Source: Anthracocystis setariae (Eukaryota; Basidiomycota; Ustilaginomycetes; Ustilaginales; Ustilaginaceae). From it: a stretch of DNA of 64,000 bases. How positions within the stretch are numbered: position 1 is the first letter of the stretch; each line of letters starts with the position of its first letter. The position numbers and the translations under genes were made by a program. Shown piece by piece: positions 57,515 to 64,000 of the stretch. The stretch lies in the NCBI GenBank assembly GCA_928724745.1, contig CAKMXJ010000007.1:496001-560000 (forward strand), read 5' to 3'. The notes under the pieces were generated by a model. That model was not told the DNA's origin and ran no database searches. It saw only the letters and a list, made by a program, of their open reading frames with translations.

Positions 57515-58001
57515 TTTCCATGGCCCAATCCTTTATCTAGATAGATGCTTGGTGAGCCTTCATGCAGTGAAGACACAACAACCTAATATGAGCACTTTAC
57601 AAATGCTCACGCCGTGTGTGGTCAGCGTCCTGGGATGAGCTTGAGAGTGATATGAGAGGAGGGATTGGTTCACTTGCGGAAAATTCTTGGTTTTTTGTTA
57701 GACCTTCGAAAGATTGCAGCTATCGAATTCGCGTTCGGCCAACTCCGAGGTTTCAGGGTGGCGGAATCAAGTTTGGCATGCAGGCACCGCTGCCATTCGC
57801 GAAACTCTCCACTCGTCCTATCTATCACCCACAAACGATAACCAGTCTGCTGTCCCTCGATCCGACCTTCCGATATCCTCCCTCACTGACAGCTACGGTG
57901 TACCACGCTTCCGACATGCTCCCCACCTAATTTCGGTTTATCCTGGCTTCCAACGCCATCATCTTTGATTACGAACACAGAGGGCTGTTCTCGACGCCAA
58001 C
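57515..58001. other. Intergenic region upstream of molybdenum-cofactor sulfurase
   Basis: 487 bases between tandem genes. It holds the 3' end of the protease gene and the promoter of the next gene. Nothing else is seen. Confidence 0.4.
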
Positions 58002-60776
58002 ATGGCGCAGTCGACCTTGTTGCCGGCGTTGGTAGCAGTGCTTGTCTGCCTGACATCTCCGTATCTGCTTGCTTTGCTGGCGCAGCTCAGCCTTGTGCAG
58101 CGAGCGTCAGTTGGCTTGTGTGCCTATGTTGTTGTCTCGGCACACTTGCAACATAGATCTGCGAAACGATTCCAAGTGCCATCGCACACACGAAGCCCAC
58201 GATCTGGCCATGAAGGAGCGGACGCAAGCGAGGATGTGATCTCAAGCTCTCCCAACATAGTCACGCAATTGCTTTCACCCAAGCCGAACCGCTTGCCCGC
58301 AAGGACTTCCTCTGAAAGGAACCATGATAGCACGCTGGCTCAAACCGTGTCCCGCATCCGTGCCGAACAATGTCCGCAACTCCTCGATGTCTGCTACCTC
58401 GACGCAGCCGCATCACCACCTTACCCTTCTGGCCTCGTCCAATCAGTCGCTGAAGACCTCTCTACAAAGCTTGTTTCGAACCCTCACTCCAAGTCGCCCT
58501 CGGCCATCTCAACTGCCGACCACATCGCTTCCATCCGTCTGCGCGTCATGCGCGAGCTGTTCGGCATTCAAGATACCCACAACTGGCATCTAGTATTTAC
58601 TTCGGGCACTACATCCAGCTTGAAGCTTGTCGGAGAAGCTTTCGATTGGAACATCGTCGCGAAAGGAGCCGTCGGGTTCCGGTATCTTCTTCAGAGCCAT
58701 ACGAGTGCCGTTGGGATCAGGGATCTTGCTGCTCGCGCCGGTGTGGCTTTCTCCGCATTCACAGAGAACGATGATTTGCCACAAGTGACGAAGCAAGGGC
58801 TGGTGGTTTTGCCGCTTCAGTGCAATGCGTCAGGGCGTAGGTATGTGGATCTCATGAGACGAGTCTCTCGCGCCAAAGGAGAAGAGGCGTTGGTCATGGT
58901 GGACGCAGCTTCCTACCTCTCCTCCTCGACTCGGCTCGACTTCTCGCAGCTCGGACCCGAAGAAACACCGGATGCTCTAGCTTTCTCCTTTTACAAGATC
59001 TTCGGATACCCGACTGGGCTCGGTGGACTTCTCGTCAAGTCGTCGGCCGCTCCGCTTCTGACTAAGAAGACGTATTTTGGGGGCGGAACGGTCGATTCGA
59101 TCCTCGCCGAAAGTGGCTGGACCAAACTTCGAAAGGATTTCGAAGCGAGATTCGAAGATGGCACTCCCAACATCCATGGTATATTCGCTGTCGATAAGGC
59201 GCTCGATTACTACAAGCAAACGTTCGGGCATTGGGATCAACGAGGGGATCACGTTGCCGGCTTGCGAGCAAAACTCTTGCGAGCCATGCAGGGGCTAACG
59301 CATGGCAACGGCAAACCGGTCGTTCGGCTCTATGCTGACCAAAAGCTAGGGAAGGAGTGTGCAGAGTATGGCCCGATCGTCAACTTTAACGTCGTGACCC
59401 CTCACTCTTCCATCGTTCCCCCACAAGAAGTCGACCGCCTCGCCAGCATCAGCAATATCCACCTTCGCGCGGGCAGACACTGCAACCCCGGCTTTGTCAC
59501 CTCCCAGCTCTGCATTCCGCCTTCGCAGTTGAAACAGGAGTACGCCGAGGGGGCCGGATGTGATGACGCAGGCGCCGATGCGGGGCTGCTGGCTTCGGCA
59601 TCACTCAGGGCAAGCCTTTGCTTGCTCAACACCGAAGAGGACGTGGAGAGATTGGTGGGATTTCTTGCGCGCTTCTTTCTGTCTCTCACCCCCCATCCCA
59701 CTCCTACGATCTCTCACTCTTCCGCTCACCCTATAGCTAAAGATGGATCCAGGACAGCCAAGACATTCAAGTTGGACAACATCACTGTCTACCCGATCAA
59801 GTCTTGCGCAGGCCAGAATCTTACTGGCGGCCAAGAATGGAGGCTGACTCGGCATGGGTTGGAGTGGGATAGGGAATGGATCGTGATGAATCTGGCCAAC
59901 GGGAAAGCTCTTAGTCAGAAGAGGTATCCGAAGATGGCGCTGGTTCGACCACGCATCGACTTGACATCACGCAAGATGATGGTCGCCATCACGGGCACGA
60001 CCAAGTCGTTTGCGATTGACTTGGACGACCAGGCTCAATACGTATCCACGCCCATCCTCACTAACGCCACAGAAGTGTGCGGTGCAGAAATTCGGCCTCG
60101 AGCGCACAAGAGCGAGGTGCTACGAATGATGCTCACGGAACTTCTCGGAGTCTCGTGCACGCTAGCCAAACAGGCGAGTAACGTCAGCCGGCACTCAAAG
60201 CTTAGTTTGGGGAGCGACAAAATTCCGCTGATTTTCAGCAACGAGTCGCCTTTCTTGCTGATCAACTCCGCCTCGGTAGCTGAGGTACAGCGCTGGGTCC
60301 AAGACGATTGCCCCCCAGCGTCCATTTCTGCTTGTAGCTCGATTGTGAATGACGAAGTGGCGTCCGATTCGGGCTACTCGTCCGCCTCGCAAAGCGCATC
60401 TTCGGTGCACAAAGAAGGCAGGTCATCTATGCTCGACTTTGCCGCAAGTTTCCGGGCGAACTTCCTCATTTCTTCACCCGCCGAAGAGCCTCGGCAGCCA
60501 TGGGCAGAGGATGGGATGCAACGACTGGTGTTAGGCGGAAAGCACGTTTTCGGTGTTTTGGGGGAGTGCAGGCGGTGTCAGATGGTTTGCGTCGATCAGA
60601 AGAGTGGGCAAGTCAAGCCGCAGACGCTCAAGACGCTAGCAAAGCACCGAAGAAACGAGAGGGGCAGGATCATCTTTGGCTCCCATCTAGCGTGGTTGCC
60701 CAACCTCGGCCCCGGTGCCGAAGACGGTGGGCAGGAGGCGAGCGTTTGGGTCGGCATGGAAGTCACCACGTCCTGA
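58002..60776 (+). CDS. Molybdenum cofactor sulfurase (aminotransferase V + MOSC), with N-terminal membrane segments
   Basis: An intronless gene of 924 residues. The enzyme transfers sulfur from cysteine to the molybdenum cofactor, activating xanthine dehydrogenase and aldehyde oxidase (HxB of Aspergillus, ABA3, MCSU). The NifS-like domain covers about residues 125-570: CYLDAAASPPYPSG, LVFTSGTTSSLKLV, PLP-binding Lys332 in FSFYKIFGYPTGLGG, and the persulfide loop HLRAGRHCNPGF with Cys494. The MOSC domain covers about 585-920 (ITVYPIKSCAG, LEWDREWIVMN, HVFGVLGECRRCQMVCVDQKSG). Two things are odd. The first 50 residues hold one or two hydrophobic segments (LLPALVAVLVCLTSPYLLALLAQL), not usual in this cytosolic family. 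The persulfide loop also keeps only one of the usual cysteines. No frame break is seen. Confidence 0.92.
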   Translation: MAQSTLLPALVAVLVCLTSPYLLALLAQLSLVQRASVGLCAYVVVSAHLQHRSAKRFQVPSHTRSPRSGHEGADASEDVISSSPNIVTQLLSPKPNRLPARTSSERNHDSTLAQTVSRIRAEQCPQLLDVCYLDAAASPPYPSGLVQSVAEDLSTKLVSNPHSKSPSAISTADHIASIRLRVMRELFGIQDTHNWHLVFTSGTTSSLKLVGEAFDWNIVAKGAVGFRYLLQSHTSAVGIRDLAARAGVAFSAFTENDDLPQVTKQGLVVLPLQCNASGRRYVDLMRRVSRAKGEEALVMVDAASYLSSSTRLDFSQLGPEETPDALAFSFYKIFGYPTGLGGLLVKSSAAPLLTKKTYFGGGTVDSILAESGWTKLRKDFEARFEDGTPNIHGIFAVDKALDYYKQTFGHWDQRGDHVAGLRAKLLRAMQGLTHGNGKPVVRLYADQKLGKECAEYGPIVNFNVVTPHSSIVPPQEVDRLASISNIHLRAGRHCNPGFVTSQLCIPPSQLKQEYAEGAGCDDAGADAGLLASASLRASLCLLNTEEDVERLVGFLARFFLSLTPHPTPTISHSSAHPIAKDGSRTAKTFKLDNITVYPIKSCAGQNLTGGQEWRLTRHGLEWDREWIVMNLANGKALSQKRYPKMALVRPRIDLTSRKMMVAITGTTKSFAIDLDDQAQYVSTPILTNATEVCGAEIRPRAHKSEVLRMMLTELLGVSCTLAKQASNVSRHSKLSLGSDKIPLIFSNESPFLLINSASVAEVQRWVQDDCPPASISACSSIVNDEVASDSGYSSASQSASSVHKEGRSSMLDFAASFRANFLISSPAEEPRQPWAEDGMQRLVLGGKHVFGVLGECRRCQMVCVDQKSGQVKPQTLKTLAKHRRNERGRIIFGSHLAWLPNLGPGAEDGGQEASVWVGMEVTTS

Positions 60777-60905
60777 ACAAAGTGTCGCCTTCTTGTGCAA
60801 TCACGGATGTTCTCATGATCGCATCTCTTTGTGTGTTGGATATCGTTGAATGCGTGGGTGAAAGTGTTGTTGCTTTCGTGTGTTAGTGTACAAGAGGAAA
60901 CGAGA

Positions 60906-61406
60906 CTAGAACGGCCAGTACCAATTCTTAGCACTCTTGCTGGATGGTTCTGCTTCTGGGACGTTTGGGGAGAGCTTGTGAGCTGCGGCTTCGACCTTGT
61001 GTGTCAAGCTTCTTGCTGTTGCTTCCAACTCGATTGTGTGGTTGTTCATGAGCTTGGTCTGCTCATCGCGATCGAGGATGTTCCAAAGTAGATGAAGGCC
61101 AAAGTAAGCGGTGCTGCCGTAAGCAAGAATCCGTAAGAGGGCTGGAAAGAGTTGGCTGTAGAGGGAGGCGTGACGTGCTGAGGCGGAGTTGGGGTTGGCG
61201 GCATGAGTAGCTTTGCGTGCAGCTTTGTCGGCCAGGTAGCGTTGTGCTTCGTTGAGTTGCTGCGTTTCCTTCTGGGTTGGTGGTGCAGCGTAGGAGGTTC
61301 GGGGAGAGGTTTGAATGGTTCGCAATGGTGGTGATCGGTGCGGTGTGTGGAGGAGGGCAGAGCGAGAGTAAGCCCAAAGTGTCGCTTTTGATCTGGATGT
61401 CAGCAT
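60906..61406 (-). CDS. Small mitochondrial membrane protein, unknown function
   Basis: 166 residues from the ATG at 61406. The frame is open further upstream to 61586, but the sequence there is unlike a protein start, whereas MLTSRSKATLWAYSRSALLHTP and the following Arg/Ser-rich stretch form a typical mitochondrial presequence. A short basic helix (LNEAQRYLADKAARKATHAA) precedes one hydrophobic segment (about residues 92-110, LFPALLRILAYGSTAYFGLHLLW), then an amphipathic helix and a C-terminal YWPF. The layout fits a single-pass inner-membrane protein. I do not recognise the family. It converges with the sulfurase gene; the ends are 129 bases apart. Confidence 0.72.
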   Translation of the reverse strand: MLTSRSKATLWAYSRSALLHTPHRSPPLRTIQTSPRTSYAAPPTQKETQQLNEAQRYLADKAARKATHAANPNSASARHASLYSQLFPALLRILAYGSTAYFGLHLLWNILDRDEQTKLMNNHTIELEATARSLTHKVEAAAHKLSPNVPEAEPSSKSAKNWYWPF

Positions 61407-61832
61407 CTTTGGAGTGTGTACGGTGTGGAGAAGAAGCAACACGACACGATGGCGGTGCTGTTGGTTTGTGCGATATCGTTGAAAAGCGGACCGATGTGCA
61501 GATCGACATGGCATCGGAAAGGAGAGGATGCCATCGGGCTTCGATGGAATCATGACAATTGAACAGCGCGTTGGATGTCCGCCCAAATCATGAAAACACG
61601 CGTCTCAACGAAATCATGAAATGAATGAATATATAATCAAATGCACTTTTTCCACCAAAATCACGTCTCGTTCCCACCTCTCCACTCCCCACCATCCATC
61701 ATCTTCATACATCATACCTCCCTCTCCTCCTCCTCCTCCTCCTCCTCCTCCTCGTCCTCTCATCCTTTCTCCTCGTCCAGCACATCCATACGGCATGCCT
61801 TCCGCACCGATCTCGGCACAACCAACGCTCAT
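61407..61832. other. Divergent promoter with TCC repeat
   Basis: 426 bases between divergent starts. A TCC trinucleotide repeat at about 61725-61752 gives a serine run if the next gene is read from an upstream ATG at 61641; I take this part as leader. Confidence 0.5.
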
Positions 61833-63461
61833 ATGATGGTCTCTGAAGTACAGACAGCCGCCACGGACCCACATCCAGCGCCAAAACCACGCGGCAGACC
61901 ACGCAAGGTCCAGCCCAAGATCGACCCCACTCTCCCTCTCCATCCCTGGGCTTCGTCCAAGGTCGTATCGACGACTGCAACGGCGACGAGCCATGCTTCC
62001 GGGCAAAAGCAGACAGGACAGTATGGAAAGAATGTGAAGCCTATTGCTCAGCCTCAACCACCACAACAACTCCAACCCCAGCCTCAGCCCACAGCTGCAC
62101 CCGTTCCAGCGCCGCTATTTTATGCCCAGCAGCAACCACATCCGCCAAACCATGTCCATCAGAGAGCCATGGCTACGCCAGCACCAGAATCGCATCACTT
62201 TGTCCCACCATCCGCATCCGTGACAACCTTGAAGAGGAGAGGACCATCAAGGGCCGATTTGGACTTTTTGCTTGGAGGTGCCAGCAGGGCTCGATCGGTG
62301 ACGCCGCAAGTGTCGAGAGCCTCGGTTGCTCCGACCTCGGCGCTCGCCCGGCATCCGTCTTTATCTCTTCCATATGAATCCGAACCAGCAGTTGCAGGGC
62401 CCAGCAGATCCGCGATCCAGCCAGCTCCATTACCAATTGCTCCAGCCGCCGAAACCATTCGCTCTCATCCCCAGGCAGAAGCGCACGACCAAGACCAAGA
62501 CCAAGACATGGTCGACGATGGACTTGCGCTCGGAGCTGAAGCGCTGATGGAATCCGACCATGACCCCTCCTCTCCTGGCTCTTCCCACCCAGATAACGAA
62601 GCAGACCCCACTGCCGCGTTCGACGATCCCAACGATCACGACTTCCGTCCACCGTCTCACGTTCGCCGTTCTCTGCCGAATGGTACCAACACGCTCACCA
62701 CGCCCGCCACCGTGCCCCAGCGGCGAGCACGTGCTTCCTTAGGCACCTCCAGCAGTGGTGGCAAGGTGGCGGGTTCCACCTCGTCCAACCCGGCTCCCAA
62801 ACGCGGGCGGCCCAAAGCCAACGCATACACGCCTGATATGGTGGAGAAGCTGCGCATCGCCAACGAGATCCTCGCTGCGGCCGAGGCCGATCTCGAGTCG
62901 GATAAACCGCTGCGTCTGGACCGCATCATTGATCGCAAGACACGCAAGGCGCTCAGCCCAGAGATGCAAAAGGTGATTCTCATGGCGAGAAACACGCAGC
63001 TTCAGCGCGTAAGGAGGGAGAGGCTTAGGCAGGAGGAGCTCCTTGCGAATGGAGGCGTGGTGGTGCAGAAGAAGAAGAAGCGCGGAAGGCCAACCGTGGA
63101 AAGTAAGAAGCAGGGTGAGCCGACGCTGGCTACGGCTATGGCGGAAGAGTCGGGCGAGGGAGTGGTAGAGCGCGCCAAGGGCAAGGTGAGCGAGTGGATC
63201 AAGACGTTGAGCTCCGAACCGCAGGCGAATTCGGGTCAAGTTGAAGTGTTGGATCCAAATATCGACCCTCGACTTGGGAAGCAGGAACAAGACGATCACG
63301 AGATGCCAGCCGATGGATTCTTTTCCCGCTTCGGCACCGTCACTGGTACCTACAAGCCTGTCTCTGCATCTACCACGCCTCAGGATGGCATTCCGGGCGT
63401 AAACGACGTCAAATCTTACCAGGCCGGCACTCTACAAGACGAGTACTACTTTTCAAATTGA
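61833..63461 (+). CDS. AT-hook DNA-binding protein
   Basis: 542 residues from the first of two adjacent ATGs (61833, 61836). Three AT-hooks are visible: PKPRGRPRK (residues 17-25), PKRGRPK (about 322-328) and KKRGRPT (about 415-421). AT-hooks bind the minor groove of A/T-rich DNA, so a nuclear chromatin or transcription role is likely. Between them are Pro/Gln-rich and acidic low-complexity stretches and a helical segment (ADLESDKPLRLDRIIDRKTRKALSPEMQKVILMARN ... RVRRERLRQEEL). The C-terminus (DGFFSRFGTVTGTYKPVSAS) looks conserved but is not a domain I know. An upstream in-frame ATG at 61641 would add 64 residues read mostly from a TCC repeat; it is less likely. It converges with MMS19. Confidence 0.85.
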   Translation: MMVSEVQTAATDPHPAPKPRGRPRKVQPKIDPTLPLHPWASSKVVSTTATATSHASGQKQTGQYGKNVKPIAQPQPPQQLQPQPQPTAAPVPAPLFYAQQQPHPPNHVHQRAMATPAPESHHFVPPSASVTTLKRRGPSRADLDFLLGGASRARSVTPQVSRASVAPTSALARHPSLSLPYESEPAVAGPSRSAIQPAPLPIAPAAETIRSHPQAEAHDQDQDQDMVDDGLALGAEALMESDHDPSSPGSSHPDNEADPTAAFDDPNDHDFRPPSHVRRSLPNGTNTLTTPATVPQRRARASLGTSSSGGKVAGSTSSNPAPKRGRPKANAYTPDMVEKLRIANEILAAAEADLESDKPLRLDRIIDRKTRKALSPEMQKVILMARNTQLQRVRRERLRQEELLANGGVVVQKKKKRGRPTVESKKQGEPTLATAMAEESGEGVVERAKGKVSEWIKTLSSEPQANSGQVEVLDPNIDPRLGKQEQDDHEMPADGFFSRFGTVTGTYKPVSASTTPQDGIPGVNDVKSYQAGTLQDEYYFSN

Positions 63462-63625
63462 TTGCATTCCATCATCGTCCATCGCACATCAATGTTGTTT
63501 TTCTTCTCCTCTTTATATCCAGCATCATTCATGTGTGAGGTGACGCTTCTTTCAATTTTAATTCGCGTTGAAACTTGTGCTGAAAGCTGGGGAGGTGTAG
63601 TTTTGAGCGAAGGGAGGGGGGGGGG

Positions 63626-64000
63626 TTAGGTTTCGGAAATGGCGAACCAGGCATCTCTGGCGTCGACGGCGACGTTTCTTACAGCACGCACTTTGTCGTC
63701 GATACCGTTGTTTGGCATGGCGAGTTGTTTGAGCACCCGATTTCGGAGAGGTTGGAGATGGTGGTGCTGCAACCCTGCTACGCCGCTGGTTGGGGGTTTG
63801 GACAGGGGATCCATCAGTTCGTCTTGGGCGGGTTTGGCGGCGAGACTGGTGAGCGTTCGAAGCGCTGCGATTCGAGTAACTGCCGGTGTGTGTGGTCCGA
63901 CTTGAATATTGGCGATCAACTTGGCTACGATCGACGAGAGATGCGAGGCGATGAGGTTTGTCGGATCAAACCCTTGCATATCACCAACCTTCTTTCCGAC
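63626..64000 (-). CDS. MMS19: MMS19, C-terminal part (cut by window edge)
   Basis: Frame open to the right edge; 124 codons plus stop are visible. The end reads VTRIAALRTLTSLAAKP ... LRNRVLKQLAMPNNGIDDKVRAVRNVAVDARDAWF, which matches the last HEAT repeats of MMS19 (RIAAL ... LDDKKRLVRKEAV-type ending). MMS19 is the adaptor of the cytosolic iron-sulfur assembly targeting complex that delivers clusters to DNA polymerases and helicases such as XPD. The assignment rests on this short region. The 3' UTR contains a G-rich stretch at 63614-63625 on the + strand. Confidence 0.75.
   Translation of the reverse strand, partial: VGKKVGDMQGFDPTNLIASHLSSIVAKLIANIQVGPHTPAVTRIAALRTLTSLAAKPAQDELMDPLSKPPTSGVAGLQHHHLQPLRNRVLKQLAMPNNGIDDKVRAVRNVAVDARDAWFAISET

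Noticed and set aside
61641..61832. Upstream start for the AT-hook protein
   Set aside because: It would add mainly a serine run read from a TCC microsatellite. The ATG pair at 61833 is a simpler start, although the upstream one cannot be excluded.

Overview
The window looks like a chromosome segment from a smut fungus (Basidiomycota, Ustilaginomycotina, probably Ustilaginaceae). The signs are compact, mostly intronless genes with short 65-100 nt introns (GTAAGT/GTGAGT donors, CTAAC/CTGAC branch sites), long low-complexity serine/glutamine-rich proteins, strong GC bias in coding sequence, and a standard basidiomycete housekeeping set. The species cannot be fixed from sequence alone.

Host genes, left to right: a large low-complexity protein (+), an MDR-family NADPH oxidoreductase (-), UPF2 (+), RPB3 (+), [retroelements A and B], a secreted GMC oxidoreductase (+), a small acidic nuclear protein (-), a DUF4385 protein (-), an MFS transporter (+), NAD synthetase QNS1 (-), a four-exon small helical protein (+), a Zn2Cys6 transcription factor (-), [retroelement C], exocyst SEC6 (-), a four-exon coiled-coil protein (-), MIA40 (-), an SppA-like S49 protease (+), a molybdenum-cofactor sulfurase (+), a small mitochondrial membrane protein (-), an AT-hook protein (+), and the C-terminus of MMS19 (-), cut by the right edge. 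They are unrelated housekeeping genes in convergent and divergent pairs, not a cluster.

About 20.5 kb is Ty3/Gypsy-type LTR retrotransposon. Element A (12965-27529, minus) and element C (41552-47482, plus) are two members of one family with 184-185 bp LTRs. Element B (16308-24920, minus, 495 bp LTRs, chromodomain integrase) is a different family, inserted inside the pol gene of A. In all three the two LTRs look identical by eye and perfect 5-bp target duplications are visible (CTTTA, CGGCC, ACAGG), so all are recent insertions.

The most interesting biology is in the elements. (1) In A and C, gag and pol are in the same frame, separated by a single UAG followed after 8 nt by a 7-bp stem with a 13-nt loop. 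The stem is kept by a compensatory base-pair change between the copies, so it looks like a stop-codon readthrough signal. (2) Element B carries, between pol and its 3' LTR and on the opposite strand, a spliced gene for an unrecognised cysteine-rich protein. (3) Element B has a 10-nt complementarity between the site next to its 5' LTR and the predicted 5' end of its own RNA, as expected for Tf1-type self-priming. (4) Element B also shows several one-base expansions of C runs that break otherwise good reading frames.
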